Shown here: piece by piece, positions 41,749-50,879 of the stretch
Numbering within the stretch: the stretch's first letter is position 1
How the letters are laid out: each line of letters begins with the position of its first letter
NCBI RefSeq assembly: GCF_000282495.1
Contig: NZ_AKJE01000095.1
Coordinates: 1-64,000, forward strand
From: Pseudomonas sp. GM79
GTDB taxonomy: Bacteria; Pseudomonadota; Gammaproteobacteria; Pseudomonadales; Pseudomonadaceae
DNA length: 64,000 nt
Direction: 5' to 3'
Translations under genes and position numbers: made by a program
The notes under the pieces: model-generated
The model's input: the letters and a program-made list of their open reading frames with translations, nothing else
The model's database searches: none
What the model was told of the DNA's origin: nothing

Positions 41749-42603
41749 TCAAGGAATGGCGAAGAACCGATTGAAACAGTCTGCGACAAGGTCGGCACCG
41801 GGTTCGTCATTCAGGTGCAAATGGTGGCCGCCAGGCAACTGTTCCCGGCTAAAGGGTAGACGCTCCAGCAACTCGGGATGTTTGGCGAGCATGCCGTCAG
41901 CCGCAACCACCAGGTGTGCAGGACAACTGACGCGCTGGACGAAGGCCATCGCCTGTTCCGTGGTCAGACGCAGCGGCGATGGCAAGGTCAGGCGGTTGTC
42001 GGTGCGCCAGGTATAACCACCCGGCACCGGCATCAAGCCGCGCTGGGCCAGCAGTTCGGCGGCTTCGCGACTGACCGCCACCAAGCCTTTCATTCGTGCT
42101 TCGATGGCGCGATCGAGGGTGTTGTAGACCGGCTTGCGTTTTTCCCGCAGATCCAGCTGCGCTTGCAGGGCCATGCCCATGCGTTCGGCGGCATTTTCGC
42201 CTTTGTCTGTAGGAGGAATGATGCCGTCGATCAAGGCCAGATGCGTGACCCGCTCCGGCAACGACCCGGCCAGCACCAGCGAGACGATCGCCCCCAGGGA
42301 ATGTCCCAGCAGCGCAAAACGTTTCCACCCCAATTGTTCGGCCACTTGCAGCACGTCGTGCGCGTAGTCCCACAGCGCGTAACCGGCGCCGTTCGGTCGA
42401 TGCCCCGAGTGACCATGCCCGGCCATGTCCAGCGCAATGATGCGCAAGCCTTTGAGCTTGGGCGCCAGCCGGGCAAAGCTGTTGGCGTTGTCCAGCCAGC
42501 CGTGCAAGGCGATCACCGGCAAGCCGTCCTCGGGACCGAACAGGTGCGCCGCCAACTCGATATGCGGCAGGCTCAGGCGAACTTCTTCGACGACGCTGTT
42601 CAT
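41749..42603 (-). CDS. Alpha/beta hydrolase (second of pair)
   Basis: A 284-residue alpha/beta-hydrolase. Elements: oxyanion strand ALHGWLDNANSF, nucleophile elbow GHSLGA with the serine at about residue 105, and the final histidine in GGHHLHLNDEPG. It resembles broad esterase/lipase-like hydrolases (cf. YbfF, MhpC); the substrate is unknown. Its ATG overlaps the stop codon of the upstream hydrolase (ATGA), showing coupling. I use the ATG at 42603 instead of a TTG two codons earlier. Confidence 0.9.
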   Translation of the reverse strand: MNSVVEEVRLSLPHIELAAHLFGPEDGLPVIALHGWLDNANSFARLAPKLKGLRIIALDMAGHGHSGHRPNGAGYALWDYAHDVLQVAEQLGWKRFALLGHSLGAIVSLVLAGSLPERVTHLALIDGIIPPTDKGENAAERMGMALQAQLDLREKRKPVYNTLDRAIEARMKGLVAVSREAAELLAQRGLMPVPGGYTWRTDNRLTLPSPLRLTTEQAMAFVQRVSCPAHLVVAADGMLAKHPELLERLPFSREQLPGGHHLHLNDEPGADLVADCFNRFFAIP

Positions 42604-43406
42604 GCACAATCCTGTTGGCTGCGACCGTCCCAGCGACTGAACAGATTCTTCAGCAGCGTGGCCGTGTCTTGTGGGCGTTCGAGGGGAAACATATGGCCGC
42701 CGGGCATGGTCAAGGACTCACCCAAGGGCATGCGCCCGACGGAACGGGCGTGATGACGCATCACCACGCGGCTCTTGTGCCCGCGAACCACCGCCAGCGG
42801 CACTTTCAACTGCCGTGCACGGCCGGGGCTGGTGTGGGGCACGCCGCGGTAGATGCTGATTTCCGTGGCCGGGTCGAAACGCAGGCGCAGCTTGCCGCCG
42901 ACATTGTGCAAACCATGTTGAAGATAGGCGTCGAAGCATTCCGGATCAAAGCCACGAAACAGGGTTTTACCGGCGAAATACAGGCGGGCCGCGTCCAGAT
43001 CGGCGAACTCTTCCCGTCGTCCCAATGTGCGGCCGGCCGGGGTCAGGCGATCGATGAAACCGAAGCGCTTGGCGGCGCGGATTACCCATTGATCGGCACG
43101 GGTCAGCACCGGCGAATCGAGCATCACCACGCCGCGATACAGCTCAGGGCAACGCAACGCGGCGTGCAAATGCAGGACGCCGCCAAAGGAATGGCCGACG
43201 CCCCAGACCGGCTCCGGTTGCTGCTTGAGGTGATGAATCAGCTCATCCACCAGGTTGTTCCAGTTGTCGTCCGCCGGAAAACGCGGGTCATGGGCGTGCT
43301 GCTCCAGATGCGTCACTTGATACTCGGGCGCCAGCGCTGCGAACAACTTGCCGTAGGTCCCCGAAGGAAAGCCATTGGCGTGGGCGAAAAATATCTGTTG
43401 CGACAT
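42600..43406 (-). CDS. Alpha/beta hydrolase (first of pair)
   Basis: A 268-residue alpha/beta-hydrolase with FFAHANGFPSGTYGKLF (oxyanion region), nucleophile elbow GVGHSFGGVLHLHAAL (serine near residue 73) and a terminal histidine in MPGGHMFPLERP. It is a different subgroup from its downstream neighbour, with which it overlaps by four bases, so the two are co-translated and not a recent duplication. Substrate unknown; a paired thioesterase or esterase role is conceivable. Confidence 0.9.
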   Translation of the reverse strand: MSQQIFFAHANGFPSGTYGKLFAALAPEYQVTHLEQHAHDPRFPADDNWNNLVDELIHHLKQQPEPVWGVGHSFGGVLHLHAALRCPELYRGVVMLDSPVLTRADQWVIRAAKRFGFIDRLTPAGRTLGRREEFADLDAARLYFAGKTLFRGFDPECFDAYLQHGLHNVGGKLRLRFDPATEISIYRGVPHTSPGRARQLKVPLAVVRGHKSRVVMRHHARSVGRMPLGESLTMPGGHMFPLERPQDTATLLKNLFSRWDGRSQQDCA

Positions 43407-43632
43407 TCCGGCAGATCCATGTGCAAAAAAACAGAGGTTGATTGTCCGTAAGACCGTGTCCTACAGCAATGACCGTAACTGACAGGAATGATGACAGCGT
43501 CGTTTCATCGATGAAAAACAATCCGGGCATTCGTCGAACACCTCACTTACCTGTTATTTCTGACAGTTGACACGTCGGGAGCAACCGCGAGTAACTGTGT
43601 CCGACTCGAAGCTGTTCCAGGAGGCTGCTTCC

Positions 43633-46600
43633 ATGCATACAAGAACCCCGACAGTTTCCGTGAAGGATCCGCGAGGGCTCAATGTCGCCACTGTGTCGTA
43701 CTACCGTGACACACCCGGTGAGACAGCAGAGCCTCGAATTTACCGTCAATCCTATAACGCCGCAGGTCGCCCGACGATCAGCCGTGACCCTCGCCTGTTC
43801 AAGCTGCTTGAGACCGAGCCGGACGCCCGGCCAAACCTGATGACAGTTTTCAGCCTCACGGGTGCGCCTCTCTACAGTGACAGCGTGGATGCGGGAAGCC
43901 GGCTGACCCTGTCCGGTGTAGCCGGGCAAAACCTCATCGGCTGGGACAGTCTGCTCACTCAGGTTCGAACCGAATACGACCTGTTGCTGCGCCCGGTCAA
44001 AACCGTCGAGCAGGCTCAAGGCACACCCGCAAGAAACCGTTCGTTTTACACCTATGGTGACAACACCCCAGAATTTGCTTCGCACAATCAATGCGGTCAG
44101 TTGATCCGTCATGACGACAGTGCGGGCACGATGCACTTCAATGATTTCGCGCTGACGGGCGGAGTCAGTTCCCAGACCCGGCATTTTCTCACGGCGTTGG
44201 ACGAGCCGGACTGGCCCGCTGACGAAGCCCAAAGAGACCTGTTGCATGAAGCCGGTGACGGCGCGGTCACCCGCACTGGCTATAACGCCTTGGGGGATAC
44301 AGTCAGCCAGGAAGATGCACAGGGCAACGTCCAGTTCTCGGATCTGAACGTCGCCGGCCAACTCGGCCAGATTCGCCTGAAACTCTCAGGACAAACCCAT
44401 GACACATTGCTGCTGAGCGACATTCGATACAACGCTTTCGCCAACATCGTGCGCCAGACCGCCGGCAATGGCGTGATCAGCGAAAATCGATACGACCCGC
44501 AGGACGGTCGACTGCTGGAAATCAGCGCCGGGCTTGCTGGTCAACCACTGCTGCAACATCTGCTGTACCGCTATGATCCGGTCGGCAATATCCTCAGCAT
44601 CAACGACATGGCCCAGCGCATCCGCTTTTTTCGTAACCAGAAGATCGAACCGGTCAGCACGTTCACCTATAACAGTTTGTATCAGCTGATAGAGGCCACC
44701 GGCTGGCAGCGGATCAACACCCAAAACGGCCCGCAGGAGCCTGTCTTTGCGTCGCCACCGGATCCTGGGCAACTGGAAAACTACCGCCAGACGTACACCT
44801 ACGATCCCGGTGGCAATCTCACGACACTGGTTCACAGTGCTGCCAGCCACAGCTGGACACAGCAGATGGCGATTTCGAAATACAGCAATCGGGGGCTGGC
44901 GCAAAGGGCTGACGGCGGGCTGCCCGGCGAGGATGAAATTACCGCCGGATTTGATGCCAATGGCAATAAAAGACAGTTGCAGCCAGGCCAGGATCTGAGC
45001 TGGAGCCTGAACAACCGTCTGCGCCGTGTTGATCAGGTGGTGCGCGAGAACGCACCGGACGACAGCGAACTGTATGTTTACGACGACGCCGGTCAGCGTA
45101 GGCGGAAAATTCGCCTCGTCCACAGTGGCTCCTCAACACGAACGCACGAGACACGGTATTTGCCGGACCTGGAAATACGCCAGGCACCGAGAGAAACATT
45201 GCACGTTATTTCGGTGCAGGCCGGACGCTGCGCCGTCCAGGTTCTGCACTGGACCTCCGGTGGCCCCGGCGCCGATCAGTATCGTTACAGCCTGAGCAAT
45301 CATTTGGGCTCCAATACATTGGAACTCGGACAACACGCCGAGCTGATCAGCGAGGAAAACTACTCCCCCTATGGCGGCACTTCATGGTGGGCCGGCCCGG
45401 ACAAGGTGCAGGCCAGCTACAAGACCCGGCGATACTCAGGCCAGGAACGTGATGCCACCGGACTGTACTACTACGGACAACGATACTACGCCCACTGGTG
45501 GGGGCGCTGGCTCAACGCCGACCCGGCAGGCACTGCCGATGGCTTGAATCTGTTTGCCATGGTGCACGGCAATCCGGTCAGGTTTGTCGATCTGCAAGGG
45601 CTGGCGGGGATCGACACCGTCAAGGCGGTGGGTGCGACGGCGGCGCGAGAACTTCCCAGCGCCTTGATTGCCGCCGCCGTGCAATATGCCGTGACGGCGT
45701 TCCTGTCGCCCATGAGCGTGGGAGTGACAATTGCTGGCGCTACAGCGGGTGCAATCACGGGCGGCATCAGCGGTTATGCGAGCGCCAACTGGGCCCAATC
45801 TGCAGTCTCCGTCGATGATCCTGACAGTTGGTGGCCTCTGCTTGCGAAAGTCGGCGGTGCCGCTTTGGGCGCAGCGCTGGGGGCGGCACCTTCCTTGCTC
45901 GGAATCCTCGATCCAAAAGGTAATACGGCAGCCGTCACTCAAATCGGCAGCACTTTCGGTACAGCGTTTCGCGAACTGAGCTCCCAATATCTTGCCCATG
46001 CCGGCTCGAGCAACCCCTCCGTCGGCCGCGCAGACTTCGTAACCGGACTTGCCAGCATGGGCACCGTGGGGGTCGTTGGAGGTGCCATGGGCTTTGGTGG
46101 CTCGGTGCTGTTCGGGGCCGAGCCTTCGGGTAAAGCCCTGCAGTCCATCCTTGCGGGCTCTACGGCGACGGCGGCCGGTGCGGCCGGCGCTTCCGGTGTA
46201 AGGGGACTGCGGGGCACGCCAACCAAACCGTCCAAAGGCGGTGGGCCTACATTCGACCCATCAAAAGCTGTCGTCGGATACAGCAGTCGGCATTTCTTTT
46301 CCTCACTCGGACAAATAGCCAATCTGGCCGTCGCGCAGATACCGGGATACAGCGGATTGGACCTAAACACTCAAGCTGCGGTGAGTCGGGCGATCAGTAG
46401 CGCCATCGGCGACTTGCGTTCGACCTTCGTGACCACCGCAACACCTGGCTTGATTGCAGAACTGGGGCAAACGTCCTGGGATCTGGAAAAGAACACGGTC
46501 GGCACCGGCATCACCCGAGAGGGCGTGCCGACTTCAAGCAATGCGGCCTATGACCCGGCAGCCACCGAATTCCTCTACATGACTAGCGAGACGACGCGCA

Positions 46601-46653
46601 GGCAACGTAGCTACTCACGTTCCAATCTGTCCCATCAGATGACACACATGTGA
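43633..46653 (+). CDS. RHS-repeat protein, TccC-like, with unclassified C-terminus
   Basis: A 1006-residue RHS/YD-repeat protein starting MHTRTPTVSVKDPRGLNV after AGGAGG, the opening typical of TccC subunits of ABC toxin complexes. YD motifs (YDPQDGRLLE, YRYDPVGNILSIND, YTYDPGGNLT) run to the RHS core, RYSGQERDATGLYYYGQRYY then NPVRFVDLQG, ending near residue 655. RHS shells encase and self-cleave to release a C-terminal toxin. Here residues 656-1006 are Gly/Ala-rich and hydrophobic (MSVGVTIAGATAGAITGGISG) and match no toxin I know. No tcA/tcB partner, VgrG or PAAR gene is in view. No signal peptide. Confidence 0.88.
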   Translation: MHTRTPTVSVKDPRGLNVATVSYYRDTPGETAEPRIYRQSYNAAGRPTISRDPRLFKLLETEPDARPNLMTVFSLTGAPLYSDSVDAGSRLTLSGVAGQNLIGWDSLLTQVRTEYDLLLRPVKTVEQAQGTPARNRSFYTYGDNTPEFASHNQCGQLIRHDDSAGTMHFNDFALTGGVSSQTRHFLTALDEPDWPADEAQRDLLHEAGDGAVTRTGYNALGDTVSQEDAQGNVQFSDLNVAGQLGQIRLKLSGQTHDTLLLSDIRYNAFANIVRQTAGNGVISENRYDPQDGRLLEISAGLAGQPLLQHLLYRYDPVGNILSINDMAQRIRFFRNQKIEPVSTFTYNSLYQLIEATGWQRINTQNGPQEPVFASPPDPGQLENYRQTYTYDPGGNLTTLVHSAASHSWTQQMAISKYSNRGLAQRADGGLPGEDEITAGFDANGNKRQLQPGQDLSWSLNNRLRRVDQVVRENAPDDSELYVYDDAGQRRRKIRLVHSGSSTRTHETRYLPDLEIRQAPRETLHVISVQAGRCAVQVLHWTSGGPGADQYRYSLSNHLGSNTLELGQHAELISEENYSPYGGTSWWAGPDKVQASYKTRRYSGQERDATGLYYYGQRYYAHWWGRWLNADPAGTADGLNLFAMVHGNPVRFVDLQGLAGIDTVKAVGATAARELPSALIAAAVQYAVTAFLSPMSVGVTIAGATAGAITGGISGYASANWAQSAVSVDDPDSWWPLLAKVGGAALGAALGAAPSLLGILDPKGNTAAVTQIGSTFGTAFRELSSQYLAHAGSSNPSVGRADFVTGLASMGTVGVVGGAMGFGGSVLFGAEPSGKALQSILAGSTATAAGAAGASGVRGLRGTPTKPSKGGGPTFDPSKAVVGYSSRHFFSSLGQIANLAVAQIPGYSGLDLNTQAAVSRAISSAIGDLRSTFVTTATPGLIAELGQTSWDLEKNTVGTGITREGVPTSSNAAYDPAATEFLYMTSETTRRQRSYSRSNLSHQMTHM

Positions 46654-46673
46654 ACGCAGCGGCTGTATCGCTA

Positions 46674-47117
46674 TCAACGAGAAGGCGGTTGTTCCCCCAA
46701 CGGAACAACCGCCATGGTCAGCCGCGACACACAACTGGCCTTCCCTTCATCACTGCTCAACCGAATATCCCAGACATGGGTAGTGCGACCGATGTGAATC
46801 GCCTTGGCCACCGCCGTCACTCGCCCACTGCGCAGGCCGCGTAAATGGTTGGCGTTGATTTCCAGGCCCACGCAATAAAACTTGCTGGCGTCGATGCACA
46901 GGTAACTGGCCATCGAGCCGACGGTTTCGGCCAACACCACCGAGGCGCCGCCGTGCAGCAAACCAAATGGCTGATGCGTGCGATGGTCGATGACCATACT
47001 GGCAGTCAGGGACTCATCATCGAAGGCTTCAAAGCGAATATCCAGCACTTCGCTGATGGTATTTTTCCCGATTGCGTTCAACTGCTCGACGTTGGGAATG
47101 GTGCGCCACAGACTCAT
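46674..47117 (-). CDS. Hotdog-fold acyl-CoA thioesterase (PaaI/YdiI-like)
   Basis: A 147-residue thioesterase of the 4HBT/PaaI type that hydrolyses acyl- or aryl-CoA in the cytosol. Motifs: FEAFDDESLTASMVIDHRTHQPFGLLHGGASVVLAETVGS, quoted as QPFGLLHGGASVVLAET (catalytic HGG and glutamate), then GLEINANHLRGLRSGRVTAVA. The start is MSLWRTIPNVEQLNAIG. It lies 32 bases after an acyl-CoA-synthetase-like gene, so together they could activate and release the same acids. The last codons form a 12-bp hairpin. Confidence 0.93.
   Translation of the reverse strand: MSLWRTIPNVEQLNAIGKNTISEVLDIRFEAFDDESLTASMVIDHRTHQPFGLLHGGASVVLAETVGSMASYLCIDASKFYCVGLEINANHLRGLRSGRVTAVAKAIHIGRTTHVWDIRLSSDEGKASCVSRLTMAVVPLGEQPPSR
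46684..46713 (-). terminator. Hairpin within the 3' end of the thioesterase gene
   Basis: GGCGGTTGTTCC and GGAACAACCGCC form a perfect 12-bp stem with 6-base loop inside the last codons, followed on the minus strand by TTCTCGTTGA. It could act as a terminator overlapping the coding end; the T content is poor. Confidence 0.35.
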
Positions 47118-47149
47118 CGTTACGTTCCTTTGTTGGAGTTGTTCGTGGC

Positions 47150-48817
47150 TCAATCCTGCCACAGCACCGCCTCGCTACGCTCGCTCCATTCTTCGAAGCG
47201 CGCACCGTAAACTGCTTCGATCATGTTGCGCTTGATCTTCAGGGTCGGTGTCAGGAAGCCGTTTTCCACCGCCCAACTGTCCTTGACCACCACCAGCCGA
47301 CGCAAGCGCTCATGCCTGTCGAGGACGCCGTTGACCTCCTCCAGCAGTTTTTCCAGGCTTGAATGTAAGCCCGCCCGGGCCGATCCCTTCGCGTCCTGCT
47401 GACCGACTGCCGACAAAACGCACAAACCCAGTGGTGCGCTCAGCCCATCGCCAACCACGCACACTTGTTCGATCCGCGCATGCACCGCCAGGCGATTTTC
47501 AATCGGTGCCGGGGCAACGTATTTGCCTTTGCTGGTTTTGAATATTTCCTTCAGGCGCCCGGTCAGGCGCAGGTTGCCTTCGGCATCTTCCTCGCCCTTG
47601 TCACCGGTACGCAGGAAACCGTCCTCGGTGATGGCTTCGGCGGTTTTCCCAGGCTCCTTGAAATAGCCGAGCATGGTCGCGCCGCTGCGCACCAATACTT
47701 CGCCGGACGGCTCGATGCGCACTTCGACTTCCGGGCATGGCTTGCCGATCCAGCCGGGTTTGTTCTGGCCTGGCAGGCCGATGTGGGAATAACCGCAGCT
47801 TTCGGTCATGCCGTACACCTCCAGCACATCCAGCCCCAGTTTTTGGTACCAGAGCAGCAAGGTCTGCGGCACGGGCGCAGCACCGGACAAGGCAATGCGC
47901 AAGGCGTCCAGCCCCAGCCCGGCAAGGACTTTGTGCCCTACCCGTTTGCCAATGAACGGCAAGCCGAGCAGGAAGTCGAGGCGTTTTGCCGGGATCTTGC
48001 TGTAGACGCCCATCTGGAATTTGGTCCAGATTCGCGGCACGCCGAACAGCGCGGTCGGCCGGGCACGTTTTAGATCAGTGAGAAAGGTATCGAGGCTCTC
48101 GGCAAAAAATACCGTTTGCCCGGTATAAATCGACGCCAACTCGACAAACATCCGTTCGGCGACGTGGCACAGCGGCAGGTAGGACAGCAGGCGATCGGAC
48201 TCATTCAGGCCAAATAACTGCGTGCCACGAGTGGTGGCAAAGCCCAAGTTGCCAAAACTGTGCATCACGCCTTTGGGTTGGCCCGTGGTGCCAGAGGTGT
48301 AAATAACAGTCGCCAGTTGATCGGCGGTGGGTTTGGGGTCGTCCTGAATCGGCGAACTGCGCTGCAGATCGGCCCAGCTGAAATCGAAAGTGCCGGCCGG
48401 GCACAGCGGCAGGCTGATGGTTGGCAGGTCGGATCTGACCCCGGCGGACATGCCCGGCCAGTCATCCAGCTTGCCAATGAACACCAGTGCAGCTTCGGAA
48501 TGATCGAGCACCTGGGCCACGGAATCGGCGGTCAGATTGGGATACAGCGGCACCGAGACATGCCCGGCCATCCAGATCGCCAGGTCGGCGATGATCCAGT
48601 GGGCGCAGTTTTTCGAGATCAGCGCGATGTGGCTGCCTTGTGGCAATTCGCGAGCCCGCAGCCAGTGAGCGGCACAGCGCGCCTGATGGCCGACGTCGGC
48701 CCAGGTCAACGTTTCGACCTGGCCGCCCCCCGTCGGCTGAACCAGAAAGCGCTGGCGGGGATGACGGGTTTCACGCTCGTAGAAGGCGTCCAATGGCAAA
48801 CGGAAAGTAGCAGACAT
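47150..48817 (-). CDS. AMP-binding acyl-CoA synthetase-like protein
   Basis: A 555-residue adenylate-forming enzyme (ANL superfamily) of the long-chain fatty acyl-CoA ligase type. The P-loop is VIYTSGTTGQPKGVMHSFGN; other motifs are LSYLPLCHVAERM, YGMTESCGYSH, GYFKEPGKTAEAITEDGFLRTGD and RLKEIFKTSKGKYVAPAP. It should activate a fatty acid to acyl-AMP then acyl-CoA. The ATG at 48817 (MSATFRLPLDAFYER) is the family start. A 30-base palindrome 37 bases upstream probably controls it together with the thioesterase. Confidence 0.93.
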   Translation of the reverse strand: MSATFRLPLDAFYERETRHPRQRFLVQPTGGGQVETLTWADVGHQARCAAHWLRARELPQGSHIALISKNCAHWIIADLAIWMAGHVSVPLYPNLTADSVAQVLDHSEAALVFIGKLDDWPGMSAGVRSDLPTISLPLCPAGTFDFSWADLQRSSPIQDDPKPTADQLATVIYTSGTTGQPKGVMHSFGNLGFATTRGTQLFGLNESDRLLSYLPLCHVAERMFVELASIYTGQTVFFAESLDTFLTDLKRARPTALFGVPRIWTKFQMGVYSKIPAKRLDFLLGLPFIGKRVGHKVLAGLGLDALRIALSGAAPVPQTLLLWYQKLGLDVLEVYGMTESCGYSHIGLPGQNKPGWIGKPCPEVEVRIEPSGEVLVRSGATMLGYFKEPGKTAEAITEDGFLRTGDKGEEDAEGNLRLTGRLKEIFKTSKGKYVAPAPIENRLAVHARIEQVCVVGDGLSAPLGLCVLSAVGQQDAKGSARAGLHSSLEKLLEEVNGVLDRHERLRRLVVVKDSWAVENGFLTPTLKIKRNMIEAVYGARFEEWSERSEAVLWQD

Positions 48818-48853
48818 GCGACTTGCTCCATTATTTTTTGTCTGGAGCAAGCG

Positions 48854-48883
48854 TAGTCAACCAAGCAAGTGCTTGGTTGACTA
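48854..48883. promoter_or_regulatory. Perfect palindromic operator upstream of the acyl-CoA ligase gene
   Basis: TAGTCAACCAAGCA and its exact complement TGCTTGGTTGACTA are separated by AG, a 30-base operator of the kind bound by TetR-family repressors. On the minus strand it contains TTGACT, usable as a -35 hexamer, followed 17-19 bases on by an A/T-rich -10-like run (AAAATAAT). A bound repressor would thus block the promoter. The regulator is not adjacent. Confidence 0.75.
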
Positions 48884-48916
48884 TTTCATATAAAAAATCA
48901 GGAGCAACACAACCCT

Positions 48917-49006
48917 TGTGGGAGCGGGCTTGCTCGCGAAAGCGGTGTGTCAGGCGACATTGCTGCCGACTGACACTCCCTCTTCGCGAGCAAGCCCGCT
49001 CCCACA
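48917..49006. repeat. REPIN (family 1)
   Basis: Inverted pair of the GTGGGAGCGGGC unit between the ligase operator and the 3' end of sixA. Confidence 0.93.
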
Positions 49007-49026
49007 TTAGCCCGGTTTCTTCAGGC

Positions 49027-49479
49027 CTAAGGGTGCTTGATGCCGTTAAGCTTCATCGACCCGATCAGCAGTTCATTGTTCTCAAGCTCAGCCAGGCCGG
49101 CGGTGCTGACTTTTTCCGGTGGATGGCCGGCGCCGTGCTGCAGATAGCTCAGCAAGTTGCCCACCAGCGGATTGTGACTGACCAACAGGACTTCACTCAC
49201 CGATACGAGCTGCTCCGCCACCTTGTCCGGATCGGTATCCGGGGTCAGCCAGTCGACCGTGCGGATCTCCGGCGCGAAACCGAGCGCCGTGCGCACAATT
49301 TCTGCCGTCTCCTGCGCTCGCTGATAAGGACTGGCATAAATGGCAGTGAGCGGCTGGCCGATCAATTCCGCCGCAGCACGCAACACCTCTTCACGGCCGT
49401 GGGCGGTCAATGTCCGCTCGGAGTCGGGGCGAGTACCGTGAGGTTCGGCTTCACCATGACGCAATACCCAGAGTTTCAT
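49027..49479 (-). CDS. sixA: Phosphohistidine phosphatase SixA
   Basis: SixA removes phosphate from histidine of Hpt domains and, in E. coli, of the nitrogen PTS protein NPr. The 150-residue protein is a histidine phosphatase with catalytic RHG at residues 7-9 (LWVLRHGEAEP), YASPYQRAQETAEI and LVSHNPLVGNLLSYL. Its start overlaps the stop of the upstream DUF4389 gene by four bases. Confidence 0.95.
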   Translation of the reverse strand: MKLWVLRHGEAEPHGTRPDSERTLTAHGREEVLRAAAELIGQPLTAIYASPYQRAQETAEIVRTALGFAPEIRTVDWLTPDTDPDKVAEQLVSVSEVLLVSHNPLVGNLLSYLQHGAGHPPEKVSTAGLAELENNELLIGSMKLNGIKHP

Positions 49480-49823
49480 AGCTTCGGTTCCTCATCTCGG
49501 GCCGGGTGCGGTGCTGGCGCCACAACGTGCGGGGCTTCACCTTCCGGTGTACGCGGCGTCGGCCAGTCGGCGAACGGCCAGGGCTTCTGGTCGCTGTGAA
49601 AGCTGCCGAAACGACCGATCTGCGCCAGAAACTGGCTCAGACTGTCGCCGAAATTCATCAAGCTGGCGCTCGGTGCGCCATAAATCAAACGATAGATCAG
49701 CTGTACAAACACCACCGCACCGAGGATCAATTGCGCCACTTGCCACACCAGCACATAGACAATCATCCACAGCACCCGCAGCAGGATGGATTCGTACTTG
49801 GCTTCTACCTTCGGATCATTCAT
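49476..49823 (-). CDS. DUF4389 membrane protein
   Basis: A 115-residue protein with two central membrane segments (LLRVLWMIVYVLVWQVAQLILGAVVFVQ region) followed by a soluble Pro-rich tail. The pattern FGDSLSQFLAQIGRFGSFHSDQKPWPF is diagnostic of DUF4389. Function unknown. It lies between gpsA and sixA on the same strand, 30 bases after gpsA. Confidence 0.92.
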   Translation of the reverse strand: MNDPKVEAKYESILLRVLWMIVYVLVWQVAQLILGAVVFVQLIYRLIYGAPSASLMNFGDSLSQFLAQIGRFGSFHSDQKPWPFADWPTPRTPEGEAPHVVAPAPHPARDEEPKL

Positions 49824-49853
49824 GTTTCGCTCCCTGCCCTGTAGATGGGGTAT

Positions 49854-50879
49854 TTAGTTGAAACCGCTGGTGGAGATAAAATCGACGTCGGTTTTAGGCT
49901 CGGCACGCATCAGTAGACCGATGACCTGCTCCAGCGTGCGCCCTTCGAAGAGGATGGCATGCAATCCGGCGACCAGCGGCATATACACGCCTGCTTCCTG
50001 CGCCTTGGCCTTGAGTACCTTCAGGGTGTTCACGCCTTCGGCGACTTCGCCAAGACGCGTCACCGCATCCTCAAGGCTCAAACCCTGGCCGAGGGCAAAC
50101 CCGACCTGGTAATTCCGGCTTTTGGGCGACGAGCACGTCACGATCAAGTCGCCCACGCCCGCCAGCCCAAGGAACGTCATCGGGTTGGCACCCTGATTCA
50201 CCGCGAAGCGGGTCATTTCCGCCAATGCCCGGGTGATCAGCATGCTCTTGGTGTTTTCACCCATGCCCAATGCCACCGCCATGCCGGCGATGATCGCGTA
50301 AACGTTTTTCAACGCCCCGCCCAACTCCACGCCATAGCGGTCGGCGCTGGCGTACACACGAAAGGTCTTGCCGTGCAGCGCTTCCTGGACCCGTTGGCAA
50401 AGCTCTTCGTCTTCGCTGGCGACCACCGTGGCGGTCAGGGCGTGCTCGGCGATTTCACGGGCCAGATTCGGGCCCGACAGCACGCCGATGCGCGCTTGTG
50501 GGGCGATTTCTTCGAGGATCTCGCTCATCAGCTTGAACGTATGGGCTTCGATGCCTTTGGTCAGGCTCACCAGCAGTTTGCCGCTCAAACGTTCGGCGTG
50601 AGGGACCAGCACCGCGCGCAACGCGCTGGACGGCAGCGCGACGAAGCACAGGTCGCAGGCCTCCAGGGTGGCTTGCAGGTCTGTGACCGCTTCCACTGCC
50701 GGAAGAATCTTGATGCCTTTGAGGTAACGCGGGTTCTCACGATTGACCCGAATGGCCTCGGCCTGTTCCGGGTCGCGCATCCACATCCGGACCTGATGCC
50801 CATTCTCGGCCAACAGATTAGCCACGGCGGTACCAAAACTTCCGCCTCCCAGGACCGCAATTGGGCGCTGTTCAGTCAT
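49854..50879 (-). CDS. gpsA: Glycerol-3-phosphate dehydrogenase [NAD(P)+]
   Basis: GpsA reduces dihydroxyacetone phosphate to sn-glycerol-3-phosphate for phospholipid synthesis in the cytosol. The 341-residue protein has the nucleotide-binding AVLGGGSFGTAVANLLA (residues 8-24), LSGPNLAREIA, and the catalytic-lysine region GVELGGALKNVYAI; GLAGVGDLIVTCSSPKSRNY is conserved. The start is MTEQRPIAVLGGG; 26 residues of upstream frame are discarded. Confidence 0.97.
   Translation of the reverse strand: MTEQRPIAVLGGGSFGTAVANLLAENGHQVRMWMRDPEQAEAIRVNRENPRYLKGIKILPAVEAVTDLQATLEACDLCFVALPSSALRAVLVPHAERLSGKLLVSLTKGIEAHTFKLMSEILEEIAPQARIGVLSGPNLAREIAEHALTATVVASEDEELCQRVQEALHGKTFRVYASADRYGVELGGALKNVYAIIAGMAVALGMGENTKSMLITRALAEMTRFAVNQGANPMTFLGLAGVGDLIVTCSSPKSRNYQVGFALGQGLSLEDAVTRLGEVAEGVNTLKVLKAKAQEAGVYMPLVAGLHAILFEGRTLEQVIGLLMRAEPKTDVDFISTSGFN

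Noticed and set aside
46674..47117. The thioesterase as an immunity protein for the RHS gene
   Set aside because: It is on the opposite strand, has an intact catalytic HGG/Glu site and pairs better with the adjacent acyl-CoA ligase.
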